The position numbers were made by a program, and so were the translations under genes. From NCBI RefSeq assembly GCF_002964705.1, contig NZ_PQCD01000036.1, positions 1 to 64,000 on the forward strand: a stretch of DNA of 64,000 nucleotides, in the 5' to 3' direction. The DNA comes from Pseudoalteromonas sp. T1lg75 (lineage in GTDB: Bacteria; Pseudomonadota; Gammaproteobacteria; Enterobacterales; Alteromonadaceae). Every line of letters begins with the position of its first letter. The first letter of the stretch is position 1. Under the pieces are notes generated by a model. That model made no database searches. It was not told the DNA's origin and was given only the letters and a program-made list of their open reading frames with translations. Shown piece after piece: positions 7,965-18,423 of this stretch.

Positions 7965-8191
7965 TTTGCTAAGCTCTAGCTAGAAACGATGGCGTTATTT
8001 TATCATTTTTGTGCTGCTTGTGGGGAGCTTTAGTCGGTGAATATGAGCAGGCGACTAAGTCCAGCCTTAAGCGGTCGAGGAGGAGCCTGCTCCCAGTGAT
8101 AAAAAAGCACGAGTAAATCACGTCTATTTGTCGTATATTCAGTGCCTTATACGCCTTAGCGCGCCATCAACAGCAGCAAGTGAGACTGTGC

Positions 8192-8875
8192 ATGAGTAAA
8201 AGTAAAGTAATTAGCACCGATGATATCCTCGCCACCTTATGCCATTCGGTCACCGAGGTGTTGTCGTCGGCCAGTGGCAATAACATCAGTTATTCCGCCA
8301 TGGTACAGAAAATATCGCGTACCTGTATGCGCCCGGACATAGGCTGTTTTGTACTTTTTGACGGCGGCTTTACCGGGTTAGTTGTCACCAACTTCAGTGC
8401 GCAGGCGGCGATGGAAATTTACGGCGATTACCTCCGTAATATGGGCATGCCGGAGAACGAGCTGGCACAGAGCCATTTGTCCGATGATGTGGCCAATGTG
8501 CTTGGCGAGTTGATGAATCAGATCGTCGGCGACTTTACCAAAAAAGTGCGCGAACAATTGCATACCTCTATCAGCCAAAATCAACCGAAAATGATGGCCA
8601 TTAACAAGCAGGTGCAGATCTCTGTCGATACCGCCTTAGACAGGCCACAGGCGCGACGTGTCACCTTTACCACCCAAAGTCAGAATATCTTTTATCTGGA
8701 ATTGGCCATGGATAAGACCGAGTTTATTAAAATGCATGATTTCGATATCAGCGAAGCGGTAGACCCGGATGAGATCATCGCCAATACCCGTGCCGAGCAA
8801 CAGACCAAGGTGAAACAACAGCAAGAGGTCGATCAGGATATCGACGACGACTTTATGGAAAACCTCGGTTTATAG
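8192..8875 (+). CDS. DUF3334 family protein with CheX-like fold
   Basis: A 227-residue cytoplasmic protein resembling the DUF3334 family of Shewanella and Vibrio. The middle part (about residues 30-140) has the VLGELMNQIVGDFTKK pattern of CheX/FliM-type phosphatase domains, where the E-x2-N pair is catalytic in true CheX. Here the spacing E-L-M-N is retained. The C-terminus is acidic and low in complexity (DQDIDDDFMENLGL). I chose the ATG at 8192; a GTG at 8180 would add four residues. No chemotaxis gene is adjacent, so a role in signalling is only an inference. Confidence 0.75.
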   Translation: MSKSKVISTDDILATLCHSVTEVLSSASGNNISYSAMVQKISRTCMRPDIGCFVLFDGGFTGLVVTNFSAQAAMEIYGDYLRNMGMPENELAQSHLSDDVANVLGELMNQIVGDFTKKVREQLHTSISQNQPKMMAINKQVQISVDTALDRPQARRVTFTTQSQNIFYLELAMDKTEFIKMHDFDISEAVDPDEIIANTRAEQQTKVKQQQEVDQDIDDDFMENLGL

Positions 8876-8892
8876 CGGTGAGCCTCGGGGGA

Positions 8893-9750
8893 CTAAAAGA
8901 AGCTGCTTTGTTGGTTGTACTCGCCGGCAAAGGGCTCTATAGCCCTGTGATGATACCCGCAATACGCTTTTAGGTCGCTGGCAAACTGCCGTGCCAATAA
9001 AGGCGCACCATGATTGTCTGCGGTGTGTAAAAACACATAGGGCTGGCGGCCTTCATCCAGCCACTGCTTTATTTTCCTTAACCAAGGTTGATAGTAGCTT
9101 TGATATTCATCCCCCATGGCGGCGATAACAAAGCGCACTATGGGGCGCTGGCCCAGGGCAATGGCATGCACGGGTAAATGGGGCTTTTTTTGTTGCGCAT
9201 CAATAATGGCTTCATTATGGGGTTTGGCGGCAAACAGCGCCCGGGTATCCATGCACACGCGGTCAATTCCCTGCTCAAAACAATAGCGATTAAGTTGCTT
9301 TTCGCCATCCCCTTTTGTGAAAAATTCAGGATGCCTGACCTCTATGCTGCGGCCGATGTCGGTGGGTATCTGCGCCATAAAGTGTTGTAGGCGACTTAAG
9401 TGCATGGGCGCAAAGCTGGCCGGGAGTTGTAACATCAAGGAGCCGGTTTTTTCCATCAAGGGTGACATTAACTTCAGCCAGTCATGTACGGCCTGTTTAT
9501 CGCATTGCAGCGTCAGGTCGTGGCTAAACCGCTTGGGAAACTTAAAGGTAAAGCGAAAGTCGTCGCCGGTGGCATCATGCCAGCGCTGCACCGTGTCGGC
9601 CTTGGGGTCGGCATAAAAAGTGGTGTTGCCTTCAACCGAGTTAAACACCTGGGCATATTGCGCCAGCATCTGGGCATTCTGACAGTCGGATGTAAAGAGA
9701 CTGCCTTTCCAGGCATTATTGGCCCATTGTGGGCAACCCAAATACAACAT
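8893..9750 (-). CDS. DUF72 domain protein (YecE-like)
   Basis: A 285-residue protein of the DUF72/YecE family, a TIM-barrel fold of unknown activity. Typical features are the start LYLGCPQWANNAWKG, the FNSVEGNTTFYADP block near residue 40, FTFKFPKRFSHD near 70 and the YVFLHTADNHGAP block near 240. The family usually has about 250-290 residues. It is convergent with the DUF3334 gene (17-bp gap) and divergent from aspS. No operon partner is seen. Confidence 0.88.
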   Translation of the reverse strand: MLYLGCPQWANNAWKGSLFTSDCQNAQMLAQYAQVFNSVEGNTTFYADPKADTVQRWHDATGDDFRFTFKFPKRFSHDLTLQCDKQAVHDWLKLMSPLMEKTGSLMLQLPASFAPMHLSRLQHFMAQIPTDIGRSIEVRHPEFFTKGDGEKQLNRYCFEQGIDRVCMDTRALFAAKPHNEAIIDAQQKKPHLPVHAIALGQRPIVRFVIAAMGDEYQSYYQPWLRKIKQWLDEGRQPYVFLHTADNHGAPLLARQFASDLKAYCGYHHRAIEPFAGEYNQQSSFF

Positions 9751-9943
9751 CTGTGCTTTTGCTCTTGTCTTTATTTGCTCTGATACGCAAATGCTATCAC
9801 AGCTTGGGTCGTCGCAGTGGTGAATAAATAGCCAACCCGTAGTTTGCTTCGTGACATTGACCGCCGTTTTTATATAATTGACGCAATTTATTTGGCCACT
9901 GCGTGCATTTAGCTCACGCGCTTACAATTAAAACAGGAATATT

Positions 9944-11725
9944 ATGCGCTCTATATATTGCGGACACTTGAACAAAAGCCATGTCGACCAAGAGGTTACT
10001 CTTTGTGGTTGGATCAACAAACGCCGTGATTTAGGTGGTTTGATCTTCGTCGACGTGCGTGACCGCGAAGGCCTGGTGCAGGTGGTGTTCGACCCTGAAG
10101 TCGAAGGCTTGATGGACATTGCCAATAAACTTCGTCAAGAATTCTGTGTCCAGATCAAAGGTGTGGTGCGTGCGCGCCCAGAAAGCCAAGTAAATAAAGA
10201 TATGGCCACCGGTGAAGTTGAAATTCTTGGCACTGGTCTTGAGATCATCAACCGTGCCGAAGCCTTACCATTGGACTTTAACCAGCAGAACTCGGAAGAG
10301 CGCCGCCTTAAATACCGTTATCTTGACCTGCGTCGCCTGGAGATGAGCGATCGTATTAAACTGCGTGCCAAGGCATCAAGCTTTGTGCGCCGTTTCTTGG
10401 ATAGCAACGACTTCCTTGATATCGAAACGCCGGTATTGACTAAAGCGACACCAGAGGGTGCTCGTGACTACTTGGTACCTAGCCGTGTACACCATGGTAG
10501 CTTCTACGCCTTGCCACAGTCTCCGCAGCTATTTAAACAGTTACTGATGATGTCAGGTTTCGATCGCTATTATCAAATCGTGAAATGTTTCCGTGACGAA
10601 GACCTACGTGCCGACCGTCAGCCTGAATTCACCCAGATCGATATCGAAACCTCGTTTATGACGTCGGATCAGGTTCGTGCCATCACCGAAAAACTGATTC
10701 GTGATATGTGGCAAGAGCTACTAAACGTTGACCTTGGCGAATTCCCTGTGATGGGTCACGAAGAAGCCATGCGTCGCTTCGGCTCGGATAAGCCGGACCT
10801 ACGTAACCCAATGGAACTTATCGACGTTGCCGACTTGGTAAAAGACGTTGAGTTTAAAGTATTCTCGGGCCCGGCCAACGACGAAAAAGGCCGTGTAGCG
10901 GTACTGACCGTACCAGGTGGTGCGTCGCTTTCACGTAAGCAAATCGATGAATACACCAAGTTTATCGGCATCTATGGCGCCAAGGGCTTGGCTTGGATGA
11001 AGGTTAACGACCGTGACGCCGGTGTTGAAGGGGTCCAATCGCCCATCGCTAAGTTCTTAAACGAAGACGTGATCACCGCCTTGCTTGAGCGCACCAATGC
11101 ACAAACCGGCGACATCATTCTATTTGGTGCCGATAGCCGCAACGTGGTTAACGAAGCCATGGGCGCATTGCGCTTGAAAGTTGGTTTAGATCTGGAGCTA
11201 ACGGACTTAAGCAAGTGGGCACCGCTTTGGGTTGTTGACTTCCCTATGTTTGAAGAAGACGACGAGGGCAACCTGCACGCGGTACACCACCCATTCACGG
11301 CACCAAAAGGCGTAAGCCCAGAGGAGCTGGAAGCCAACCCGGCAGGCACGCTATCCGATGCCTACGACATGGTATTAAATGGCTACGAAGTCGGTGGTGG
11401 CTCTGTGCGTATTCACAGCAACGCCATGCAACAAGCGGCTTTCCGTATCCTGGGTATCGAAGAGCAAGAGCAGCAAGAGAAGTTTGGCTTCCTACTGGAT
11501 GCCTTGAAGTACGGTACGCCTCCGCACGCGGGTCTGGCGTTCGGTCTAGACCGTTTGGTCATGCTGCTATGTGGTACCGACAACATTCGTGACGTGATTG
11601 CCTTCCCGAAAACCACTCAGGCGTCGTGCTTGATGACGGATGCGCCAAGCTATGCCAACCCAGAAGCGTTAAAAGAACTGGCTATTGCGATTGCACCAAA
11701 AGCAAACGCGGAGCAGGGTGAATAA
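9944..11725 (+). CDS. aspS: Aspartyl-tRNA synthetase
   Basis: A 593-residue class II synthetase of the bacterial type. The N-terminal OB-fold anticodon domain (1-105) starts [20 protein letters not shown]. The catalytic core contains motif 2 ([18 protein letters not shown], about 217-234), the bacterial GAD insertion (about 290-420) and motif 3 ([12 protein letters not shown], about 528-539). Length is close to E. coli AspS (590). A terminator follows at 11758-11782, so it is probably monocistronic and separate from ruvC. Confidence 0.98.
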   Translation: MRSIYCGHLNKSHVDQEVTLCGWINKRRDLGGLIFVDVRDREGLVQVVFDPEVEGLMDIANKLRQEFCVQIKGVVRARPESQVNKDMATGEVEILGTGLEIINRAEALPLDFNQQNSEERRLKYRYLDLRRLEMSDRIKLRAKASSFVRRFLDSNDFLDIETPVLTKATPEGARDYLVPSRVHHGSFYALPQSPQLFKQLLMMSGFDRYYQIVKCFRDEDLRADRQPEFTQIDIETSFMTSDQVRAITEKLIRDMWQELLNVDLGEFPVMGHEEAMRRFGSDKPDLRNPMELIDVADLVKDVEFKVFSGPANDEKGRVAVLTVPGGASLSRKQIDEYTKFIGIYGAKGLAWMKVNDRDAGVEGVQSPIAKFLNEDVITALLERTNAQTGDIILFGADSRNVVNEAMGALRLKVGLDLELTDLSKWAPLWVVDFPMFEEDDEGNLHAVHHPFTAPKGVSPEELEANPAGTLSDAYDMVLNGYEVGGGSVRIHSNAMQQAAFRILGIEEQEQQEKFGFLLDALKYGTPPHAGLAFGLDRLVMLLCGTDNIRDVIAFPKTTQASCLMTDAPSYANPEALKELAIAIAPKANAEQGE

Positions 11726-11757
11726 CCCTTTCCAGATAGACAAACGCGTTCAATCTT

Positions 11758-11782
11758 AAAAAGCGGCTGAGGCCGCTTTTTT
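11758..11782 (+). terminator. Intrinsic terminator after aspS
   Basis: AAGCGGC and GCCGCTT form a 7-bp stem around a TGAG loop, followed by a run of T. The A-run before the stem extends the pairing. It separates aspS from ruvC. Confidence 0.85.
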
Positions 11783-11857
11783 CTTGCGCCTCGCCTTTAC
11801 ACTGGTCATCCATACAGTTACCATTGTTCGGTGCAAGAATAAAAATAAGGTTTCTGG

Positions 11858-12379
11858 GTGAGTATTATTTTGGGGATTGACCCGGGCTCGCGATTCACCG
11901 GCTACGGCGTGGTGCGCCAACAAGGACAGCGATTTGTCTATCTGGGCAGCGGCTGCATTAAGCTTGGCGATAACGCGTTTCCAACGCGCTTAAAAATGAT
12001 CTACCAGGGCGTCACTCAGTTGATCGCTCAGTTTAATCCCGACGCCTTTGCCATTGAGCAGGTATTTATGGCTCACAACCCGGACTCGGCACTCAAGCTG
12101 GGTCAGGCCCGTGGTGCCGCCATCGTCGCCGCCACCATGGCTGAATTAGGCGTGCACGAGTACTCGGCCCGCCAGGTCAAACAAGCGGTAGTGGGTAAGG
12201 GCTCTGCAGAAAAAGCACAAGTTCAACACATGGTTAAGCATATTTTGAAGCTGCCGGCGACGCCTCAGGCGGATGCCGCCGATGCCCTGGCCATTGCCAT
12301 GTGTCACGGCCACTCACAACAAAACCTGATTAAATTAGCCGGCCAAGCGCACAAAACCGTGCGCGGTCGTTTGAGGTAA
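11858..12379 (+). CDS. ruvC: Holliday junction resolvase RuvC
   Basis: A 173-residue endonuclease that cuts Holliday junctions with RuvAB. The acidic catalytic residues are visible: Asp in GIDPGSR (residue 7), Glu in FAIEQVF (about 68) and two Asp in [12 protein letters not shown] (about 140-145). The GTG start at 11858 follows AAGG with 7-base spacing. The stop lies 2 bases before ruvA, giving the compact ruvC-ruvA-ruvB order. Confidence 0.97.
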   Translation: MSIILGIDPGSRFTGYGVVRQQGQRFVYLGSGCIKLGDNAFPTRLKMIYQGVTQLIAQFNPDAFAIEQVFMAHNPDSALKLGQARGAAIVAATMAELGVHEYSARQVKQAVVGKGSAEKAQVQHMVKHILKLPATPQADAADALAIAMCHGHSQQNLIKLAGQAHKTVRGRLR

Positions 12380-12381
12380 AG

Positions 12382-13002
12382 ATGATAGGAAGAATTCGCG
12401 GACAATTAGTCGAAAAGCAGCCCCCGGAAGTGCTGGTGGATGTGTCCGGTGTGGGCTATGAAATCAGTTTACCCATGAGCTGTTTTTATGCCTTGCCGGA
12501 GTGCGGCGAAGACGTCACTCTGTTTACTCATTTTGTCGTGCGTGAAGATGCACAACTGCTATTTGGCTTTAATACCAAAAGCGAGCGGGCGCTGTTTCGT
12601 GAGCTGTTAAAAGCCAATGGTGTGGGCCCCAAACTCGGTTTAGGCATTCTCTCGGGCATGTCGGCGGAGCAGTTTATTCATTGTGTCCATCATGGTGATG
12701 CCAGCACCCTGGTGAAATTGCCCGGGGTAGGCAAGAAAACCGCCGAGCGTTTAGTATTAGAAATGAAAGACAGGCTCAAAGACTGGGGGCCGGATCTATT
12801 CACCCCTTACACGGATGCGGCACCTGTCAGTGGCGCCGGTAACGGCACGCTGGTTACGGCCAACGCCACAGACGACGCTATTGCCGCTCTGGAAGCCTTG
12901 GGTTATAAGAATAGTCAGGCAACAAAAGCGGTGAAAGCCATTGCTCAGGAAGCGATGACCTCAGAGCAAATGATCAAGCAAGCGCTTAAGGCGATGCTGT
13001 AA
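12382..13002 (+). CDS. ruvA: Holliday junction helicase subunit RuvA
   Basis: A 206-residue protein that binds the four-way junction and loads RuvB. Domain I is an OB fold (1-64, [21 protein letters not shown]). Domain II has paired helix-hairpin-helix motifs with [15 protein letters not shown] and [14 protein letters not shown]. Domain III (about 160-206) contacts RuvB. The length matches E. coli RuvA (203). It starts 2 bases after ruvC. Confidence 0.97.
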   Translation: MIGRIRGQLVEKQPPEVLVDVSGVGYEISLPMSCFYALPECGEDVTLFTHFVVREDAQLLFGFNTKSERALFRELLKANGVGPKLGLGILSGMSAEQFIHCVHHGDASTLVKLPGVGKKTAERLVLEMKDRLKDWGPDLFTPYTDAAPVSGAGNGTLVTANATDDAIAALEALGYKNSQATKAVKAIAQEAMTSEQMIKQALKAML

Positions 13003-13015
13003 CAGAGATAAGTGA

Positions 13016-14020
13016 ATGATAGAAGCGGATAGACTAATAGAGCCCCAGCAGCAGGGCAATGAAGACGTGGTCGATAGGGCCATTCGACCTAAGCTGCTGG
13101 CGGACTATCATGGTCAGCCTCATGTAAAGCAGCAAATGGATATCTTTATCGAGGCGGCGCGCTCTCGCAGTGAGGCCCTGGATCACCTGCTTATTTTCGG
13201 TCCGCCGGGTTTGGGTAAAACCACCTTGGCCAATATCGTCGCCAATGAGCTTGAAGTGAGCATTAAAACCACCTCAGGTCCCGTGCTGGAAAAGGCCGGC
13301 GATCTGGCGGCTCTGTTGACCAATTTAGAAGCCCACGATGTGCTCTTTATTGATGAAATCCACCGCATGAGTCCCCATGTGGAGGAAATTCTCTATCCGG
13401 CGATGGAAGACTATCAACTCGATATCATGATAGGCGAGGGCCCGGCGGCGCGCTCAATCAAGCTGGATTTACCGCCTTTTACCCTGATCGGCGCCACCAC
13501 TCGTGCCGGCTCTTTAACCTCACCGCTGCGCGACCGTTTCGGTATTGTCCAGCGCCTGGAATTTTACAATGTGGATGACCTGGCCGCCATCGTTAAGCGC
13601 TCAGCGACACACCTGGGTTTAAGCATTGACGAGCAGGGCGCCTATGAAGTGGCTAAGCGCTCACGTGGCACGCCGCGTATTGCCAACCGGTTGTTGCGCC
13701 GCGTTCGTGACTTTGCCGAGGTCAAGGGCGATGGCAGCGTATGCGCCGATATTGCCGCACAGGCCTTGGATATGGTGGATGTCGATAAAAGCGGTTTTGA
13801 TTACATGGATCGTAAGTATTTACTGGCGATCATCGAGAAGTTTATGGGTGGGCCGGTTGGTTTGGACAACCTCGCTGCCGCCATAGGCGAAGAAAAAGAA
13901 ACCATTGAGGATGTGATTGAGCCTTATCTTATTCAGCAGGGCTTTATTCAACGCACGCCGCGGGGGCGAATTGTCTCCGATCATGCCTATGCTCACTTTG
14001 GTTTGCATAAGGCCACCTAA
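13016..14020 (+). CDS. ruvB: Holliday junction helicase motor RuvB
   Basis: A 334-residue AAA+ ATPase that drives branch migration. The Walker A motif [12 protein letters not shown] is near residues 62-73, Walker [10 protein letters not shown] near 112-120, sensor 1 [10 protein letters not shown] near 160 and sensor 2 arginine in [12 protein letters not shown] near 215. The C-terminal winged helix includes [18 protein letters not shown]. The GTG/ATG region at 13016 follows GAGATAAGTGA. It ends the ruv operon and a terminator follows at 14064. The usual next gene, ybgC, is missing. Confidence 0.98.
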   Translation: MIEADRLIEPQQQGNEDVVDRAIRPKLLADYHGQPHVKQQMDIFIEAARSRSEALDHLLIFGPPGLGKTTLANIVANELEVSIKTTSGPVLEKAGDLAALLTNLEAHDVLFIDEIHRMSPHVEEILYPAMEDYQLDIMIGEGPAARSIKLDLPPFTLIGATTRAGSLTSPLRDRFGIVQRLEFYNVDDLAAIVKRSATHLGLSIDEQGAYEVAKRSRGTPRIANRLLRRVRDFAEVKGDGSVCADIAAQALDMVDVDKSGFDYMDRKYLLAIIEKFMGGPVGLDNLAAAIGEEKETIEDVIEPYLIQQGFIQRTPRGRIVSDHAYAHFGLHKAT

Positions 14021-14063
14021 ATCAGGGTGTGAATAATCGCACCTTATTAGCCAAGCCCTAATC

Positions 14064-14090
14064 AGCCGAGCCCTACGCTCGGCTTTTTTA
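14064..14090 (+). terminator. Intrinsic terminator after ruvB
   Basis: AGCCGAG and CTCGGCT form a 7-bp stem with a 7-base loop, followed by six T. It isolates ruvCAB from the tol operon. Confidence 0.85.
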
Positions 14091-14239
14091 TGCCCGTTGC
14101 TGGGGAAGTTAGATAGCTGCTTGTTTTACAAGCGCTATTTGTTTTAGCGCTGGGGTGCTAATTGGTTGTCATACGGCTTTTGATTCACAGCGGATTAAGG
14201 CTGAACCGATTAGGGTCTGTGCCTGAGCTTGATTCAGGC

Positions 14240-14370
14240 AAAAAAAAGCCCGCTATAGAGCGGGCTAAACAACAAGTTGAAGGAAGTAAATCCGAGGAAC
14301 ACACCAGCTGTTCATTAGTAGGATGAAACAGCCGATGGTGTGAGGTGGGGAATCAGAAACCACCTCATGA
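14240..14370 (-). ncRNA. Putative structured small RNA with its own terminator
   Basis: A strong intrinsic terminator faces the minus strand at 14240-14266 (stem AGCCCGCT/AGCGGGCT, then eight T on the minus strand), yet no minus-strand gene precedes it. Just upstream on that strand lie consecutive stems: TGAGGTGG/CCACCTCA (14341-14348 with 14360-14367), and CACACC/GGTGTG (14300-14305 with 14337-14342) enclosing a further hairpin CTGTT-CAT/ATG-AAACAG. These fit an independent small RNA ending at the terminator. I do not recognise the family, and the 5' end is unknown. Confidence 0.45.
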
Positions 14371-14887
14371 ACTGTGCAATAGAGCCATAGTTGGTTGCGC
14401 TAGCTCAGTACAGGGAGAATAATAAAGCGGTAGCAGGTTTTCTTCAAACTAGAAAAATTATTTTTTTCGGATAAAAAAAACTAATACCGAATAAAATCTT
14501 CAAGATGATATTTTGCACAACACATACTAACTTATGCGTCTTATCCTATGAAATATAAGGTTATTATTATTTTTGTGCTTTTTTTGTTCTATTAGAATTA
14601 CTATTTTTTAACTTGTTGTATATAAGCAAAATGACAGCTTATGCGATTAATTTGCATAAAATCTAGTTTTTTGGAACTTTTTCGCATTTTAATGGGCCCA
14701 ACTAAGTATCGGTGGACCTGCTTGTTAACTACCGCTAGCGGCTATTTATCGGCGCTTTGTGGCAATTCATGGCAAGGTCATTGTCAGCGCAATTACGACT
14801 GGGTACACTAGAGTTCATTGTGTGTCGTACGCTGTATCGAGCGCGGATACAGTTAATAGCAATATACTGCGCCTCAGGAGAAAAGAC
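14371..14887. other. AT-rich gene-free stretch before tolQ
   Basis: No credible gene lies here. Homopolymer A/T runs dominate from about 14450 to 14690. The thioesterase gene ybgC, which sits between ruvB and tolQ in many gammaproteobacteria, is not found in this stretch on either strand. The promoters of tolQ and of the minus-strand RNA candidate probably fall here. An in-frame extension of tolQ to 14759 exists but lacks family similarity. Confidence 0.6.
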
Positions 14888-15589
14888 GTGGATTCAGGAT
14901 TAAACTTTATTGATCTAATTTTAAAAGCCAGCTTTTTAGTTCAGCTGGTGATGCTTACCCTAGTCGCCCTTTCGGTGATTTCATGGGCCATTATCATTCA
15001 GCGCCGTAAAATCCTCAGCAGCGCCCTAACGAATGCGAAAAAGTTTGAATCCCGTTTTTGGTCTGGTGTTGACCTCTCTAAGCTGTATAACGAAATTTCT
15101 GCTCGCGGTACTCAAAGTGAAGGCATCGAAGCCATTTTCACCTCGGGTTTTAAAGAATTTGCCCGCGCTAAGAAAAACAACCTGTCCGCTGCCGCGCTGG
15201 GGATTGATGGTCCACATCGTGCCATGCGTGTTGCCCTTTCTCGCGAGATTGAAAAATTAGAAAACAGCCTGTCTTTCCTCGCCACTATCGGTTCTATCAG
15301 CCCATATATCGGTCTATTCGGTACCGTGTGGGGGATCATGAACGCCTTTATTGCGCTCGGTGAGGTAAAACAAGCGACCTTGCAAATGGTTGCCCCGGGT
15401 ATTGCCGAGGCCTTGATTGCAACGGCCATGGGCTTGTTTGCTGCTATTCCTGCGGTTATCGCCTACAACCGTTTTGCTACCAAGATGGAAAAAATCGAGT
15501 CTTACTACGGCAACTTTATGGAAGAGTTTGCCAATATCCTACACCGCCAGACTCTGACTCATGAGGTGAAAAGCCATGTATCAGCGTAA
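14888..15589 (+). CDS. tolQ: Tol-Pal system protein TolQ
   Basis: A 233-residue inner-membrane proton-channel subunit, homologous to ExbB and MotA. It has three membrane helices, at about residues 17-38, 133-155 and 168-190, the last two flanking the [10 protein letters not shown] motif. I chose the GTG at 14888 ([15 protein letters not shown]) because CAGGAG lies 7 bases upstream and the length then fits E. coli TolQ (230). It overlaps tolR by 14 bp. With TolR and TolA it energises Tol-Pal at the division site. Confidence 0.96.
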   Translation: MDSGLNFIDLILKASFLVQLVMLTLVALSVISWAIIIQRRKILSSALTNAKKFESRFWSGVDLSKLYNEISARGTQSEGIEAIFTSGFKEFARAKKNNLSAAALGIDGPHRAMRVALSREIEKLENSLSFLATIGSISPYIGLFGTVWGIMNAFIALGEVKQATLQMVAPGIAEALIATAMGLFAAIPAVIAYNRFATKMEKIESYYGNFMEEFANILHRQTLTHEVKSHVSA

Positions 15590-16001
15590 GAAGCGTCGTC
15601 CGGTCTCGGAGATCAACGTCGTTCCTTACATCGACGTGATGTTGGTGCTATTAATTATCTTTATGGCCACCGCTCCGTTGATCACCCATGGCGTCAAGGT
15701 TGAGCTGCCGAAAATGGAGCAGTCGGAATTGGTAGACACCAAGGGTGAGCCGCCTATCATTGCCTCTATCGATGCCGACGGTAAATACTATGTCAGCGTT
15801 GGTACCGATCCCGAAGCACCGATGGAAGCCATAGATGTGGCTGCGGTCATTAAGTTGAAGCTGGATCAAAATCCAAAAACGCCGGTGATGATCAAGGGCT
15901 CGGGTCAGGTCAGTTATCAAGAAGTACTGCGACTGATGGATTTTCTTAAACGCGCAGGCGTTCCCGAGGTGGGTTTGATGACGGAGTCATTCGAGGAATA
16001 A
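15576..16001 (+). CDS. tolR: Tol-Pal system protein TolR
   Basis: A 141-residue protein with a single N-terminal membrane helix (about residues 17-37) and a periplasmic domain, homologous to ExbD. The helix carries the conserved proton-accepting aspartate in [16 protein letters not shown]. The periplasmic part has [24 protein letters not shown] typical of the family. The start lies inside the tolQ end, and the stop is one base before tolA, so the genes are translationally coupled. Confidence 0.96.
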   Translation: MYQRKKRRPVSEINVVPYIDVMLVLLIIFMATAPLITHGVKVELPKMEQSELVDTKGEPPIIASIDADGKYYVSVGTDPEAPMEAIDVAAVIKLKLDQNPKTPVMIKGSGQVSYQEVLRLMDFLKRAGVPEVGLMTESFEE

Positions 16002-16002
16002 T

Positions 16003-16935
16003 ATGCAGCAGTTTAAAATCCCACTTCTGATCTCTGCTGGCTTGCATGTGCTTATGATCGCCATACTCGTGGGTGTCACTTACTTTCGCCCGTCAACACC
16101 TGAGGTGATGACGGTGACGCTCAACGCCCCGAGCAATGAAGATACGCCGCAAAAAGCCGTGGATGCGGTGGCGGTGGATCAAAAGCAGGTGCAAAAACGC
16201 ATCGATGAACTGCGTAAGCAAGAAGAAGAGAAAAAACGCGCCGAGCAGCAACGTATTCGCGAATTGGAAAAGCGTGCCGAGCAGGCAAAGCGCAAGCGTC
16301 AGGAAGAAGCCAATCGTATCAAGAAGCTAGAGCAAGAGCGTAAAGCCAAGGAACAAGAGCGTAAAAAAGCGGAAGCCGAAGCCAAACGTGCTCGCGAGAT
16401 TGAGCGCAAAGAGCGTGATAAGGCGAAGAAAGCGCAGCTAGAAAAGGAAAAGGCTGAAAAAGCCGCCAAGGCTGCCGCAGAAAAGCGCCGTAAGGAAGAA
16501 GAAGCGGCGCGTAAAGCCGAAGAAGAGCGCAAACGCAAAGAAGCAGAAGCCAAGCGTAAGGCCGAAGAGGCCCGTCAAAAAGCCCTCGCCGAACAGCTAA
16601 TGCAAGAGCAACTGGCCGCCGAGCAAGCGGTGCGTGCCAAGGCGCGACGTCAGCAGGTGCTTTCCGAGGTGGATAAATACCGTGCCTTGATCGGCCAGCG
16701 TATTCAGCAGAACCTGCTGTTGGACGAAAGTTTCCGCGGTAAAGAATGTCGCCTTAATATTAAGTTGGCCTTTAATGGCCTGGTGACCAGCGTTAATTCG
16801 CTCGGTGGCGATAGACAAGTTTGTGAGGCCGCAGTGCGTGCCGTGCGCCGTGCCGATACGCTACCGGTATCAAAAGACCGCGACGTGTTTGAAGAATTGA
16901 AAAATATTAACTTAACGGTTAAACCAGAGTTTTAG
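16003..16935 (+). CDS. tolA: Tol-Pal system protein TolA
   Basis: A 310-residue protein that spans the periplasm. Domain I is a membrane anchor (about residues 7-25, SAGLHVLMIAILVGVTYF). Domain II is a long charged helical region of Lys/Glu/Ala/Arg repeats (about 60-215). Domain III (about 220-310) is a TonB-like C-terminal domain with two cysteines (near residues 247 and 273), as in TolA-CTD. It is shorter than E. coli TolA (421) because the helix is shorter. It lies in the tolQRAB-pal order. Confidence 0.95.
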   Translation: MQQFKIPLLISAGLHVLMIAILVGVTYFRPSTPEVMTVTLNAPSNEDTPQKAVDAVAVDQKQVQKRIDELRKQEEEKKRAEQQRIRELEKRAEQAKRKRQEEANRIKKLEQERKAKEQERKKAEAEAKRAREIERKERDKAKKAQLEKEKAEKAAKAAAEKRRKEEEAARKAEEERKRKEAEAKRKAEEARQKALAEQLMQEQLAAEQAVRAKARRQQVLSEVDKYRALIGQRIQQNLLLDESFRGKECRLNIKLAFNGLVTSVNSLGGDRQVCEAAVRAVRRADTLPVSKDRDVFEELKNINLTVKPEF

Positions 16936-16944
16936 GGGAAAGTT

Positions 16945-18300
16945 ATGGTTAGATTATGCCGCTTAGTGGCAGTGTCTTTACTGGCAAGCATGAGCATGTG
17001 GGCTCAGGCAGCGCTGGAGATTGTGATCACCGAAGGGGTCGACAGTGCGCGACCTATCGCCGTGGTGCCTTTTGCCTATAAAGGCACGGGTGAGATGCCC
17101 ATGCGCATCAGCGAAGTGGTTGCTGCGGACTTACGCCGCAGTGGTAAATTTAAGCCTGTTGCCAATATCGATATGCCGCAGCGCCCGAACTCGGATGCCG
17201 ATGTCGACTATGGCGCCTGGGCCCAGCGCGGTGTTGAGGCTATTGTGGTGGGCACAGTGGAGCAGCAATCGGGGGGCCGTTACCTGGTTAGCTTCGAGCT
17301 AATTGACGTGTTGCGCGGTCAGATCACCGGCGGGCAAACTCGGGTGCTTAATAATGGTCAGTTGGTGAACAGCGAAGACCATGTGCTCGATGCGCGCGAA
17401 ACCGTGATCTCTGCGTCTAGCTTCCGTCGTTATGGCCACCGTATCAGTGATGTGGTGTATGAAGCCTTGACTGGCGAGCGCGGCGCTTTCTTAACTAAAA
17501 TTGCTTACATCATAGTGCGTGAGCAGGACGCTAAGCCTTATCAGCTAGTGGTTGCCGATTACGACGGCTTTAACGAGCAGGTGTTATTGCGCTCTAAAGA
17601 GCCACTGATGTCACCTTCTTGGTCACCGGATGGCAATAAGCTGGCCTATGTCACCTTTGAAAATCGTCAGAGCCAAATCTTTATTCAGGACATCTATACC
17701 GGTCAGCGTCAGTTGATCACCAGCCACCCAGGGATCAATGGTGCACCGCAGTTTTCACCCGATGGCACTAAGCTGGCTATGGTGCTGTCAAAAGACCGTA
17801 CCGGTGCCACAGAATTGTATTTATACGACTTAATTACTAAGCAGGAACGCCGCTTAACACGCCACCGTAGCATAGACACGGAGCCAACTTGGCACCCTAA
17901 CGGTAAAGAGCTGATGTTTACCTCTGAAAGAGGTGGTAATGCCCAGATTTATAAGTTAAATTTAGACTCGGGTCGAGTACAGCGTATGACTTTCGACGGC
18001 GATATGAACCTTAATGGCTCGGTGACCCCAGATGGTAAACATTTGATCATGGTTAACCGGACTCTAGGTCAATACCATATTGCCAAGAAAAGCCTTGATA
18101 ACGGGAATTTCCATGTGTTGACTCGAACTCGCTTGGACGAATCACCAAGCGTTGCGCCCAATGGCTCAATGATTATATACAGCACCATGCATAACAATAA
18201 AAATGTATTGGCTTTGGTGTCGATGGATGGTCGTTTTAAAGCGCGTTTACCTGTGCTCGACGGTCAGGTTAAGTCGCCGGCATGGTCGCCATTTTTGTAA
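16945..18300 (+). CDS. tolB: Tol-Pal system beta-propeller protein TolB
   Basis: A 451-residue periplasmic protein. It has a signal peptide (residues 1-22, ending near AQA), an N-terminal domain (about 25-165) and a six-bladed beta propeller with repeated SPDG-type blade motifs ([48 protein letters not shown]). It binds Pal and TolA and supports outer-membrane constriction. The ATG follows GGGGAAAG. A 123-bp gap precedes pal. Confidence 0.96.
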   Translation: MVRLCRLVAVSLLASMSMWAQAALEIVITEGVDSARPIAVVPFAYKGTGEMPMRISEVVAADLRRSGKFKPVANIDMPQRPNSDADVDYGAWAQRGVEAIVVGTVEQQSGGRYLVSFELIDVLRGQITGGQTRVLNNGQLVNSEDHVLDARETVISASSFRRYGHRISDVVYEALTGERGAFLTKIAYIIVREQDAKPYQLVVADYDGFNEQVLLRSKEPLMSPSWSPDGNKLAYVTFENRQSQIFIQDIYTGQRQLITSHPGINGAPQFSPDGTKLAMVLSKDRTGATELYLYDLITKQERRLTRHRSIDTEPTWHPNGKELMFTSERGGNAQIYKLNLDSGRVQRMTFDGDMNLNGSVTPDGKHLIMVNRTLGQYHIAKKSLDNGNFHVLTRTRLDESPSVAPNGSMIIYSTMHNNKNVLALVSMDGRFKARLPVLDGQVKSPAWSPFL

Positions 18301-18423
18301 TTCGCTAAGGGTGTAGTCAGCTTTAATCGCATAAACTTGATGTTTGTGCGATTGGCGCACTATAGTAAGAAAAATTGAAAATCAGGTGATGGTTTCACTA
18401 AATCAATAATAGGAATGTACTCA

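Noticed and set aside
14394..14412. GCTAGCTCAGTAC, which resembles part of a synthetic constitutive promoter
   Set aside because: The match is short and the rest of the promoter differs. The context is natural, so I take it as coincidence.
14281..14420. CsrB-like RNA on the plus strand because of several GGA words
   Set aside because: The GGA words are not consistently in hairpin loops, and the intrinsic terminator faces the minus strand.
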